64,000 bases of DNA from Vicia villosa (taxonomy: Eukaryota > Streptophyta > Magnoliopsida > Fabales > Fabaceae): positions 230,826,114-230,890,113 of the forward strand of contig NC_081180.1 of the NCBI RefSeq assembly GCF_029867415.1. The letters are read 5' to 3'. The notes beneath the pieces were generated by a model. That model searched no databases and was not told the origin of the DNA. It saw only the letters and a program-made list of their open reading frames with translations. Below, in pieces: positions 44,860 to 55,792 of the stretch (position 1 is its first letter; each line of letters begins with the position of its first letter). The position numbers and the translations under genes are program-made.

Positions 44860-46747
44860 GTGTCTTATGGATGTCTTGACTGATGTCATGAAATACTTTG
44901 ATGTGCTTTGCAGAAAATGTTTGAGTTGCTAATACTGGTTTTTCGTTGGATATCATGATGGCATGACATCGGTATCTGACAGCATAGGCTGTTATGTTTT
45001 TTCAGTTACAAGTTATGTTATGTTTCCTTATTTATCTCAAGCTATATTTTGGGAAATTAACAATTATGTGTTGATTGTATATCAGTAAGAGACCAAGTAA
45101 TTGGGTATGTTTTTAGCACCTTGAATTGTGGAAATTAGTTTCAAAATTGTGAAGATATTCTAGGAGCTAATGATTGAGGTCCTAACTTTAAGGAGAATAT
45201 CTTGGAATGTTTTTAGCAAGCTGCCTTGGAGAATATCGTGGAACTCTTTTAGCAAGAGTTTGTTTTGATTTGGTTCTCTACGATATATTAAGCTTCTAAA
45301 TTTGATTGTTGAGATATTTTAGGAAACTTGATATTGTTTCCAAGATTTAAGGAGTTATTTTCTACAACAATGAGCTTACGGATTACAAGATATTGTGCAG
45401 AGAGTTAAAAAGCCCATGGACAGCTAAATATAAAAAGACCAAGACCTAGGGAGATGTAGACTTTTCAATTATTAGGTCATGCATCAAAATTAGGATTGCA
45501 GTTTTGAGAGTGTCTTGTGCAGATTGTAAGTCACCCGTGTATCGTTTGTGATCATGAGGTTGACATATTGTTACTTAATAGCTTGTTAAGTTATTGTTCT
45601 TCTCGAAGCTTTTAAGTAAGAGAAATATTGTTCTTAGAGGAAGCTTTGAAGCAACTTCAAGTTGTATTTATTTGTGTGCTTAGAATGTTGGAAATTAGGT
45701 CATCGATGTAGTGGCTGAGGTGTTGACTGCTAGACATAATTGCTATGATTGGGAGTGGAATGGAGATATTCCATATCTAGGGAGGACCTACGTAGAAGGG
45801 TCAGTGGGTAGTGATTAAGTGAGAAGTTGTAAACGGGGGAGTTTAACTTTGAATTGAAACTGCTAATAGTGGACTTCATCCCTGGCTTGGTAGCCCCCAG
45901 AGTAGGTTGGTTGAACCGAACTGGGTGAATAATTTTGTTGTGCTTTTATTGCTTTTCTGCACTGTTATTTGTATTCCTACCTTGTCTATTTTTATAATGT
46001 CATATCAAATGTCATGACATCCGTATATGACATCTGAGTTCTGTCTTACCAGAATTTCAATTTGTATCAGAGTAGGCATCCTGTCTGTTTCTGGATGAGA
46101 TCCATGGGGGATACTTTCTGGTTGTGTACAAGGTAGAAGATTGTTTGAACAAGGAGTGTTCATATTGTATGGTCCATTGAATTGGAGGATGGAGCTGTTT
46201 GTGGAAGACTAGACTAACCTGACCAAGAACTGTTGTACCTTCCTGATAAAAGAAGATAATAATGTTTGGAAAAGAAGATTAAATTCAGAAACTTCATGCG
46301 GGAGTGAAGACTTTGTGTACAAGATAGAAGATTGTTTGAACAAGGAATGTTTATATTGTATGGTTCATTGAAGTGGAGGATGGACCAATGTGTGGAGAAC
46401 TAGACCAACCTGACCAAAGGAGAGGAATAAGCTGGAACAAGAAAGTTAAATTCAAAGACTTCATACGGGAGTGAAGATTTTGGATTGCATTGTCCGGCCT
46501 ATATTCAACACAGAGAAGAGTATTGTTAAAACCTTCATGCGGGAGTGAAGACATTGATAAGGTAACCTTTGTGCTCAAAGTGTTTTTTTGTCAGGATTTT
46601 GGTTGGGTCTAGGATGTTGCTTGATAGATAAGCAAGCAGATTGTGGGGTTGATTTATTTTCAATCCCTATGTGCCATGCTTACAAGTGATTATGGAGTAA
46701 GCATTGAGTGAATTATGTTGAAGTATGGCTACTTTCCGCTGCATAGC
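44860..46747 (+). mobile_element. Truncated copia element: LTR, primer site and start of interior
   Basis: The LTR ends ACCAGAATTTCA at 46059 and is followed by TTTGTATCAGAGTAGGC (46061-46077), a Met-tRNA-type primer site. The LTR left edge is uncertain (about 44860). A 12-bp palindrome ATGTCATGACAT lies near 46012. The interior is cut at 46748 by Ogre-B, so gag-pol, if present, lies beyond the window. The 5 bases before 46748, ATAGC, are the predicted duplication for Ogre-B. Confidence 0.65.
46125..46560 (+). repeat. Direct repeat of about 190 bp in the copia leader
   Basis: 'GTACAAGGTAGAAGATTGTT' near 46127 and its near copy near 46317 each begin a block ending in 'CTTCATGCGGGAGTGAAGA' (about 46291 and 46462). 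The ending occurs a third time near 46532. Confidence 0.75.
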
Positions 46748-47251
46748 TGTAGCAACCTGCCCTAAAAATTAAGCTTTTAGAGTCGCCACCTATTCTGAAG
46801 GGCGAATAGGAAACCCTACGCAGTTTAGAGATCGGCGTAAGTTATTATAATCAGGTCGAGGGAAGGTGTTAGGCACCCTCAACCCTTTCCTATTGGCTTT
46901 GAATCTAAGGGTCAAGTTTTATGGCTAAAATATTTAGGATAATAGCTAAGGAATTGAATAGGGGAAAATTGAGATTTTAGGGAGGGGGACTCGCCTTGGT
47001 TATCCAAGTGCCTACGTATCTCCTTATGGAGAATCATAGTCAACGTAGTTCGGGCACAGGGTTGTACGCCTTAGAATTAATTATGGAGGTGTTTGAAGGC
47101 TTTTTGAATGGCCTATCGTAGTTTGAATTTGATTTGAAAGGCATTTTGAGTTGCCTGATTGAAAAGGATGAAAATCCGTAGTTTGTGGTTTAGTGTGTTT
47201 TAAGATTTGGGCGTACAACCCTGATTTTTAATTTGTTACCATTAGTTGCGA

Positions 47252-47555
47252 TAATCAATAGGTTTGATTACCATGACTAACAGATTAATGGGAGGATTGC
47301 TAACCACTATAATCGATAGATTCGATTATCACGAATAGCAAATGTGTGTATTTTAATTATTTAATTTCATCGTTATTCCTCATAATCAATGGATTTGATT
47401 ACGAATAATAACAAATTTGATAGAGGGAAATTGCTAATCATCGTAACCAATAGATTTGGTTAAAACCCTTTAGCAAAATATAATTGTTTTAATTTATAGG
47501 ATTTGATTAATTAAATTAATCGATTATTAATCATTGCAACTAATAGATTTAGTTG
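47252..47555 (-). repeat. Five interspersed hairpins with conserved loop in the Ogre-B LTR
   Basis: Stems of 7-8 bp enclose TAGxT or TGGAT loops. They are TAATCAA/TTGATTA (47252-47270), ATAATCGA/TCGATTAT (47309-47329), TAATCAA/TTGATTA (47383-47401), TAACCAA/TTGGTTA (47444-47462) and CAACTAA/TTAGTTG (47537-47555). All stems are perfect although four stem positions differ among copies. Confidence 0.85.
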
Positions 47556-48039
47556 GAACGAATAATAAATTAAATCCTAATATCCTTGGCCAAATGGCCG
47601 GTGGGATTGGGCAAACCCTAATATCTAATAAGGATTTATAGGGTTGTTGTGATTTTTATAATTAAATATGATTAAATAAATTAATCGAGAAAATAGAATA
47701 ATCGGGGAAAATATTATATCCTAACCCTAATCCTAGTTTTATTATTCTAAACCTAATTAGATACATTAATTAAATTAAATGTAAATAATTATCACCTAAT
47801 CTAAATAACAAATAAATAAAAACAAGTGAATAAATGAAATAAAAATTACATAGAACCTGGTTATAATTCTGTGTGGGTGATCCTTGAGTGCTCATGGTGA
47901 ACCTTGCAATCTTGGGCGTTAGATTTGAATCATAAGAGATCTCATGGTGGATATGTGAGGGTGCATCGTATGCATGTAGTGCATGGCTACATTTTATCCA
48001 CGGTCAAGAAAATGCAAGAAAAATAATTGCATACCACAG

Positions 48040-48093
48040 GGATCGAACCCTGGTTTCAAAGGTACTCAAACGCTTCCATTGCCAAGCGAGCTG
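48040..48093 (-). other. tRNA-like A/B boxes in the Ogre-B LTR
   Basis: On the minus strand CAGCTCGCTTGG (48093-48082) resembles a tRNA A box. GGTTCGATCC (48049-48040) is a perfect box B in a T-arm-like CAGGG...CCCTG context. The spacing is 32 bases. Confidence 0.5.
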
Positions 48094-48904
48094 TCTTCGT
48101 TTCTTCTCAAGTATATACCTCAATGAAATTATATATAAAAATAAAAGGTAAACTAAAAATTCAAACATAGTTGGCGCGTGGGCCCCAGAGGAATTGGCTG
48201 GCCAATGACGTTGAGAGAGAGAGAGAGACCAGATTGTTGACCCTCCAATCGTTGTATGCCACACTTGGAGAGAGAGAGAGAGAGAGAACGTGCTGACTGA
48301 CCAATGGGAAGTTTCTCACAAGCCACGCGTGCACTGCGCAGGCCGGAGCTGCCTTCTTCTCCGGTGAAGCTTCACCTTCTCCGGTGAGTTGCTTCCTCGA
48401 ATACCTGCAAAACGAACGGCTACAAGAACGGAAAAACAACCCAGATCGCCTATATTGGGCCTTGCGAGTTCAATGGTGAGCTTAGTTTCCCCGGAAACGA
48501 TCTGTAACTATGAGTTTCGAAGCTTTGCCGTTACAAGCCCTAGCCATGGAATGTCATTGTCCCGGCGTCAAAGCTTGCTAATAATTGTTCAAATGCGTTC
48601 TAAGCAATCATGTTAACTTAAACACATGGTTAGAATTCATAAAAAACACCTTAAATGTCGAAAACAAACTCTTAACAAGATAGCAAACCGTGAGGACGAA
48701 TGGGGATGTTCTGGTGCGTTATGGGCTTGCTTCTCTACCTAGGCTTGATCCTTGGCACCTCAGGAATAAGAATGGACGCTCACCTGTGCTTGAGGATGGC
48801 TGTCACTGAACTTTGGCTTTGCCCTAGTTTCTTGCACTCTTTGAAAGTTCTAAAACCCTATTTCCTCCTTCTTTTTCGTCCCCCTTGCCTCTTAATTATT
48901 TTCC

Positions 48905-48912
48905 TATATATA
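48905..48912 (-). promoter_or_regulatory. Predicted TATA box of the Ogre-B LTR
   Basis: In the sense orientation CCATATATATAGG is followed by AGAGGCAAGGGGGACGA, matching the Ogre-A context. Confidence 0.6.
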
Positions 48913-50067
48913 TGGATCATTTAGGGTTGTGAACTTTGAAGAAAAAAATTTACTCATTAATTGGAAAATATTTGATTCATTTTGGCATGAACTATTACTA
49001 TATTTGGCCAATCCTATTTTTATGCAAATTTCCATTTTAATCTCAGCCATTGGATTGGTTTAAATTAAGGGACAAATTTGGTGTATCAATCATATAATTA
49101 TTTTATGATTTTTATTTGATTTTATTCGAATTTTAAATTATAAAAATCAAATATAAATAAATAAATATCATAATAATAATAATATATATTGATCATTGGG
49201 CCTCTTTTGGACTTAATATCACGTGGTCAAAACAAACATTAAGGCCCATTACTAAAAAATATCAAACTCTTCACTTAGGTTTTTCATGCATCTTCTCAAA
49301 ATCGTCTATCTTTAACCAAGCGTATCTCCCTCAATTTTAACCCTATGGATGTGTTTTTGATCAATTTAGAAAGCTTAAAGTGTCCCCTAAATGATCCTTT
49401 TTGTTTCGTCTCAATTGAAGCTTCCATGCTCAAGTTATAAGCTTTGACCTAAAAGGTGTTCTTTGTTGACTTTTCGGAGGACCTATAATCTCTTGTACCA
49501 TATCTCCCAAATGATGCATTTCTGGCCTTGGCTTGTGAGAGACAAAGTTGTAGAGAATCAAACTTCCTTCAAAATAGGCTTTGGTTGGGACATTTTTGAT
49601 GCTCCATGTGAAAGTTATGACCAGTCAAAGTTGAGTTGACTTTCTCCTATAAAAAACCCTAATTTGAACCTTTGCATTTGTTCATTTCTGAGTTTTTATT
49701 GATGGATCATGATCAACCTTTGATCAAATGATAGATATAACCTCACATACTTGATGTCGACCAAAAATCTTGAAGTTTGACTGTATTTTGACTATAGTTG
49801 ACTTTTAAGTCAACATAGTCGATTATTGATCATCTGAGTCATTGAGTGAGCAAACTTTGGAACTTGAAGCTTGAATTTTGACATGGAGATTCTTTGAGAC
49901 ATATGAGAGACCTTGAGATCCATTTGAGGCCTTGAATATTCACAATTCTTTGATAAAATGAAAACCCTAATTTTGAGGTCCTCGATTAGGAGAGAGTGAC
50001 TTGAATAAGCCTTTGAACCTTGTGCCATTGAAGATGCATAGAGGAGGGAAAATTTTGGGGTATGACA

Positions 50068-50152
50068 ATAGCCCCTATTCAATCTTCTTAAACCTGAAGA
50101 GTCAGATAGGCACGTCTGCCTATCGTGATCTAAAGGTAGAAGATGATTGAAC
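50068..50152 (-). other. Ogre-B polypurine tract with adjoining hairpin
   Basis: Sense orientation: GTTCAATC-ATC-TTCT (50152-50138) pairs with AGAAGATTGAA (50088-50078), leaving ATC as a three-base bulge. The 3' arm continues into TAGGGGCTAT and the LTR start at 50067. A perfect inner stem GATAGGC...GCCTATC lies at 50105-50124. Confidence 0.7.
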
Positions 50153-50200
50153 ACTGAAATGCCCTAAAATTTGCATTTGTCGGGAAGAATTTCCATGGGA

Positions 50201-50221
50201 GATGGGCTTAAAGATGCCATC
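50201..50221 (-). repeat. Single copy of the Ogre-A 21-bp core
   Basis: Identical on the minus strand to the Ogre-A core at 27270-27290 and at a similar position, about 150 bp from the LTR. Confidence 0.85.
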
Positions 50222-50534
50222 CAAGGTAAATACCCTTCTCCTTGTGAAACATGTACTTTCTGGAAGGAACCAGATGCTTTGATTGTAGAATAGCCTAAAG
50301 AGGCAACCTGAGTTTTATGCAATGATATGATGCATGCGATGTATGATGCAGTAAGCCTCTCAAAATAAATGAGCGATGTATGTATGTGCGTTATGTATGA
50401 ATGAAGTATGTTAGTTGGATGATGCATGATTGTTAGTTGAAGTTAGTAACTTTGGAAAATAAAAATATAACCTTGCTTGAAATTTTGAAGAAGATCACTG
50501 CCGAGGGACTAACGTGATAAACCCAAAAGGATCA

Positions 50535-51035
50535 CTTGCTATAGCGCTAGCAAGCTTTCGTAGTTTGTGAACCCCACTTACTATAGTTCTAGTAAGCTTC
50601 CGTAGTTTTTTTTTGAACCCCAATAGGATAACTTGCTATAGTTTCTAGCAAGCTCACCTGCACCAATAGGATTACTGACAAGCTCGCCTGCACCATTTGG
50701 ATCGTCTGCCCTTGTTCGGACAAATTTCACCTACACCATTTGGATCATTCGCCCTGGTTCGGACAAATTTCTCCTACACCATTTGGGTCATTTTCCCCTG
50801 TTCGGACAAATTTCACCTGCACCAATAGGAGTCACTTGCCCTGGTTCGGACAAGTTTACCTGCACCCATAAGAATCTCTTGTCCTGGTTCGGACAAGTTT
50901 ACCTACACCAATAGGAATTATTTGCTATAGTTCTAGCAAGCTTACCTGCACCAAAAGACTTACCTGCCATGGTTATGACATGCGTACCTGCATAAGAGTA
51001 TTCATTTGCTATAGTTCTAGAAAACTTACCTGCAT
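50535..51035 (-). repeat. Hairpin repeat array in the Ogre-B 3' region
   Basis: About a dozen 45-60 bp units, each with a short stem, six-base loop and a CACCTGCACCAATAGGA-type spacer. Perfect stems: CTTGCTA/TAGCAAG (50535-50554, 50632-50652), CTTACTA/TAGTAAG (50577-50596), CTTGTCC/GGACAAG (50878-50897) and TTGCTA/TAGCAA (50922-50939). Other copies have mismatches. Confidence 0.85.
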
Positions 51036-51044
51036 GAAAAAGAT

Positions 51045-51260
51045 TCACCTGTTTGGAGACTCACGACTCGAGGGTCGGAGAAAATATCATGTCAAATATT
51101 CACGACTCGAGGGTCGGAAACCAAACCTATCATAACACGAGGATTGGAAATTTACGACTCGAGGGTCGGAAAACACACCTATCACAACACGAGGGTTGGA
51201 AACTCACGACTCGAGGGTCGGAAAATATACCTATCACAACACGAGGGTTGGAAACTGGGC
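51045..51260 (-). repeat. CGACTCGAGGGTCGG repeat array in the Ogre-B 3' region
   Basis: TCACGACTCGAGGGTCGGA occurs four times (about 51060, 51101, 51152, 51207), alternating with AACACGAGGGTTGGAAA. The larger unit is 53-57 bp. Confidence 0.88.
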
Positions 51261-51655
51261 TTTTGTAGTATGTAAATGCACTAGATGATATGCGTATGCT
51301 AATGCGTATGTATGTATGCTGACGCTGACGTCAATCCTGAGATTTTATATCCTTATTGAACCTATTTAAACCATATTTTCACCTACACCACGGTTATGCA
51401 TTATGCTGGCTTGGTAATGTTTATGTACGCGAGTAATGCTTATGCTTATGTGTGGTGTCGTTTTCTTTTACCTCCCCGTTTCACTTGGGAGGACGGCACG
51501 CTAAACCCTTCACGCGAAATTTGGAAGGAGAATGCGCCCGTGGTGGGATGAATTTTATTTCAGTTCTTCCTACGATATCACACGAACTTTCTTATTTGGC
51601 CTACGAGTAGGAAAGGGGAAAAAAGATCTCAACTAAACCCTAGGAGTTTGCTAAG
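51261..51655 (-). other. Ogre-B interior next to the Ogre-C insertion
   Basis: Non-coding sequence with ATGTATG/ATGCGTATG microrepeats near 51290-51330. It presumably continues to the Ogre-B pol beyond Ogre-C. Confidence 0.5.
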
Positions 51656-51989
51656 TGTGGGGATTTACACCTAGACTAGAAATTCTGGAGTCCGGGAGGT
51701 CGGTTATACATAGGGAAGTGTTTAAACACCCTACATATCTGTAGTACTCTACAGGAACCTTCTCTGTGTCATTGTGTTTGTGTTTATTGCTAATGATTGG
51801 GAAAGTTTCTCCTTTGTGTTAGGAGAAGGAATTGAATTGATTGAAGAAAGACAGACAGATAGACAGACTGACTATTTTTGGTATTTTATTAGCTCGCTGA
51901 GATTCCTTGTGAACCTCATGCCTACATATCCCTAGTGGAAGTCAGAGCTTAATGTAGTTCGGGGAACTAACTAGGGAAATTAATTGTTT

Positions 51990-53660
51990 TTGGTGCCTTG
52001 CTTGAAGCTCAAGGTTGAAGCTTGGAATTAAATCTCTGTTTACAGTAAAGAGACATGAAATTATCTCTACAGAGAGGTATTTGTACTATTCTACCACAAA
52101 CATTTTGAAAGAGTGACAGAATAACTGGATTCATTTCATTCAAGAGGGGGACCTTACTTGGGTGTACAAGTATGCCAGTCAGATGCCTCTTAAATGAAAG
52201 AAAGATGCTCGTCCAAATTAGGGAAAGTGTACAAGTCTGGGGATGTGCCAGAGCATGTCTTTCAGAGTCCTAAATGGGAGACTTTGATTGAAATTGAAAT
52301 TGAAATGTTTGTTTGTTTGAATGTGGTAGAGTAGTAAAAATATCTCTCTATAGAGATAAGCTATGTCTATCTACTGTATAAAAGATTTGACTTTAGCTGG
52401 CTTGTATGAGGCCCAAGCTTGAGGCTTTTTGATTGATTAATTAATGTTATATTTGACTCTGGGAGGTGGCTCCATTGGGGGTTAATTACAGGGTATTTTT
52501 GTGTTCTGTACAAAGCCAAGAATTGAGGCTGACTCTGTTTAGGGAGACTCTATTTGTGTGCCTTGTACAAAGCCCAAGGTTGTGGCTGACTGTTGAGGAT
52601 AATTGAATGAATGACTTTATTTTATGTGCCTTGTACAAAGCCCAAGGTTGTGGCTGACTCTAGCTAGGGAAAACATTATTTTCTGCCTTGTACAAAGCCC
52701 AAGGTTGTGGCGGACTCTTAAATGAATTAAGTATGGATGACTATATGGGGAAAAGATCCTAAGTGTTAGGAATCTTTGACACATGAAAGATATGGTTTAT
52801 CTGCCTTGTACAAAGCCCAAGGTTGTGGCTACTGAGTGATGAAGAACTCACTGGGGAGACTCTATTATCTGCCTTGTACAATGCCCAAGGTTGAGGCTGA
52901 CTCTTGACAGGGGAGTTTTATTGTTTGGGTGCCTTGTATGAAGCCCAAGGTTGAGGCTAACTGTTTTTGTTGGTTTTAACTCTACTGGAGATTAAAAAAG
53001 ACTGTTTTTCTTTTGGAAGCTAACCCTTTCCAGGGATTTTGACTCAGCTGGTGAATTTGTCTGTTAAAAGACTGACTTTATCATGTTTTTGGAGGCTGAC
53101 CCTTTCCAGGGGTTTTGACTTTTTTGGGGAAATTATCTCCTAAGAGAATGAAATTATTGTTTTGACATTTTAAACAGATGTTGGAGGCTAACCCTTTCCA
53201 GGGGTTTTTATTAAAATGAAGGAATGGATTGATTTTAAATGACTTTGGAGGCTAACCCTTTCCAGGGATTTTTTGTTGAAATGAAAAGATGGCAGAAAGA
53301 TTATCTAGTGGAGACTCTTTGTTTAAAGCCCAAGATAAAGGCTGACTCAATGCTGAGGATGACCAAAACATAGATCCTAGACTCTACTAAGGAGGATTGA
53401 TGAAGATAAGGGTGACAGAGACTGTCCATGTCTCTCATTCCAAAAATGTACTCAATGTGAAATTGAGACAAACTTAGCTTGTTTAAAGTCTGGTTTAAAT
53501 TGGAAGAAACTCACCAGGGTAGGCTAAAAGGTGACTAAAGACCTGTTCCTATGTTTATAAGAAACCTGATGGGTCCTTGTATACAAGCTCAAGAGGAAGC
53601 TGGAAATGCTTTTAAGAAGCCTGTGGGTCCTTGTACAAAGCCCAAGAGGAGGCTAATCGA
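51990..53660 (-). repeat. Interspersed minisatellite in the Ogre-C LTR
   Basis: The core TGCCTTGTACAAAGCCCAAG plus GTTGTGGCTGACT recurs at 52559, 52627, 52684, 52802, 52870 and 52930, with degenerate relatives near 51995, 52400, 52504, 53575 and 53629. CCTTG and CAAGG in the core are complementary. A second module, GGCTAACCCTTTCCAGGG, recurs near 53020, 53095, 53187 and 53248. Confidence 0.85.
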
Positions 53661-54783
53661 GGGTCCTTGTTATAGCACAAGAGAAAGCTTATGTGGTTTT
53701 GAACTTATTTTGGCTCTAAGCAAATGGGTAAGAGGTTTCACCGGGAATAATTCCTCTTTGGGTGGATGTGTCCTATTTATTTGGATTCTAAGGTTTTTGC
53801 CAAGATGTTTCACCGGGAATAATTCATCTTGGGGGTTTGAACTACAGATCTCTAATTAGGAAAGAGCCTTCACCGGGAAGACATTCTCAATCCTAGGTCA
53901 TATTCCTATAATATATATATAGTTTAACTGTCCTAAGGTTTATACTCAAACGCAGTTCTAAACTAATATATGCACAGTTTATATTTGACAGTAATTTAAA
54001 TAAAGACTGTAAATCGAAAGCTTGTAAAGCCTAACCTGGATGGAGTGGAGGCCATTGAAGAAGTATGTACAGAGCCTCAACAGTAATTGGTGGATAATAG
54101 TTGAATGTACTTTATGATAAACAGTTAATGATTTTTGAAAACAGAAGAAGTGAAGATGGACAAAGGTCACATAGGTATCTGAAGAGTTTCACCGGGAATA
54201 ATGCCCTTCAAATACCAGAAGAATGTTTTGAAAACAGAAAGAAGATTTTGAAAATACAGTTTTGAAAACAAGCTAAGAAGAGAAGGTGTTTGGGACTTAC
54301 ACTCTATTAGAGGCCCATTTAAAAAAAGGTTTACTGTTTATGAAAACAGTTGAAAAGATACGGGGTTCTGTTGTTTGAAAACCTCGATTGTCTGTTTACT
54401 TTGAAGTTTGAACATAATTTGAATTTTGACAAAAGTCAACTTAATTGAAGTACAGACAAAATCTATACCTAATTAAGACCTAAATGATTAGGGTTTTTAT
54501 CATATGATTACTCACACAATTAATTAGATTAAAACAAAGTGAAAATGTATATTAAGTATTTAAGAAAATAACTTAAAACATATGATTTTAAACCTAATTA
54601 AAATATAGGAAATAAATAATATTTTTATGATTTTTTTGATTAAACACAAAATATATGTATTAAATGACATGTGTGTGAAAAATGAAGTAAAAATGACTTA
54701 ATTTGATAGATTAAATAATTAAGTGAAGTTTGTATAAAAAAAGAAAGAAAATAAGAGGTAAAAAATTGGTTTGGCCCTAGTAT

Positions 54784-54847
54784 GGTTCGAACCCACGCCC
54801 CTTTGGTCACACCACAAAACAATAACCAACTGAGCTGCGCGCGCAGC
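54784..54847 (-). other. tRNA-like A/B boxes in the Ogre-C LTR
   Basis: Minus strand: CAGCTCAGTTGG (54847-54836) closely matches a tRNA A box with D-arm continuation GTTATTG. GGTTCGAACC (54793-54784) is a perfect box B after GGCGTGG. There is no complete acceptor stem or anticodon arm. Confidence 0.55.
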
Positions 54848-55781
54848 TTGTTATTCAGATGCAACGAATTGTTTATATTTTAAAAAGATCCATGAGATTC
54901 AAATTTCGCGCGCCACCATCTTCGTCTTCAACCTTGAGCTCAGAAATTTTGAATTTCTAACTCCCTTGTTTCTCAACCAAATGGTGTGATGTAAACATCA
55001 ATTTTGCTTGATTTTGGACGAGGAACATGGCCATGGATTCAGAATTTATTTATCTTAAGTGTAACTAACTAATTTTAGCATGAACACGAAGAACACATAA
55101 ACCCTAATTTTAAAATTAAATGATGCACAAGATGAATAAATGAATGATGATAGAGGGTTTTTAGTCCTCTGATGATGCTGAACAAGATAGAATCGAGCTA
55201 TTTCATAAAGAGTACTTGAATTAAGGAGCTGGAGCTTGAAAACTTACCTCTGAAAATGGAGGTCGTGAGGATGATTGAGAGCACCTGGGCTTGTATGGAT
55301 GATCTGGATAGCTTCCTTGTAACCCAGTGATGCTAACTGAATGCTTATTGTGACTTGAATCCTTCTGAATTGTTCTATGGACCTCCCTCGATTTCAGCTT
55401 CAAGTGGACATGGAGGTTGTTGAATTTGGAGTTACAGATGAGCTGCAGCCATCTGGTTAGCTTCACTATGACCAGAGGAACGTGCCTGGATGCTTGGCTT
55501 TGTTGGAAACTCTTTGAATTGCTCGATGGTCCTCCAACTGCAAGTGCTCCAAAATGAACTCGATAATGGTGTTTTTCCACTTACAGAAGTGATCCAGGTG
55601 CTTGGATCACCTCAAATGAACCCCCTGAGGATGATAGAAGGCTTACTTTTCAAAGATGAGCCTTGGTTTGAAGAAATCGATTCTTCTTGCCAAAGAACTT
55701 TGAAAAACAATAAGCAAAAGGAGAGAATGAGAAAGCAAGTATTATGGTTGCTTTGGTGTGTTTTTGAATGAGGAATGCCTC

Positions 55782-55792
55782 TATATTTATAG
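55782..55792 (-). promoter_or_regulatory. Predicted TATA box of the Ogre-C LTR
   Basis: Sense CTATAAATATAGAGGCATTCC, with the same TATA plus GAGGCA arrangement as Ogre-A and Ogre-B. It lies about 1.5 kb into the LTR. Confidence 0.55.

Larger units (their letters stand above)
46748..50067 (-). repeat. 3' LTR of Ogre-B
   Basis: 3320 bp. In sense orientation the first 600 bases resemble Ogre-A U3 (the GTCAACTATAGTCAAAnTACAG region near 49790). TATATATA is at 48905-48912, followed by GAGGCAAGGGGGACGA. A tRNA-like A/B box pair lies at 48040-48093, and a five-hairpin array near the LTR end at 47252-47555. Confidence 0.87.
46748..51655 (-). mobile_element. Ogre/Tat element B, 3' LTR and 3' non-coding region
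   Basis: Minus-strand element. The 3' LTR is 46748-50067 and the polypurine tract and repeat-rich 3' region run to about 51655, where Ogre-C is inserted. The coding region and 5' LTR should lie right of Ogre-C, beyond this window. The LTR ends read TGTCATACCCC...GTTGCTACA in the sense orientation. Confidence 0.85.

Noticed and set aside
54784..54847. A tRNA gene on the minus strand
   Set aside because: A and B boxes are good, but there is no acceptor stem, complete anticodon arm or terminator. It lies inside an Ogre LTR and has counterparts in other Ogre LTRs.
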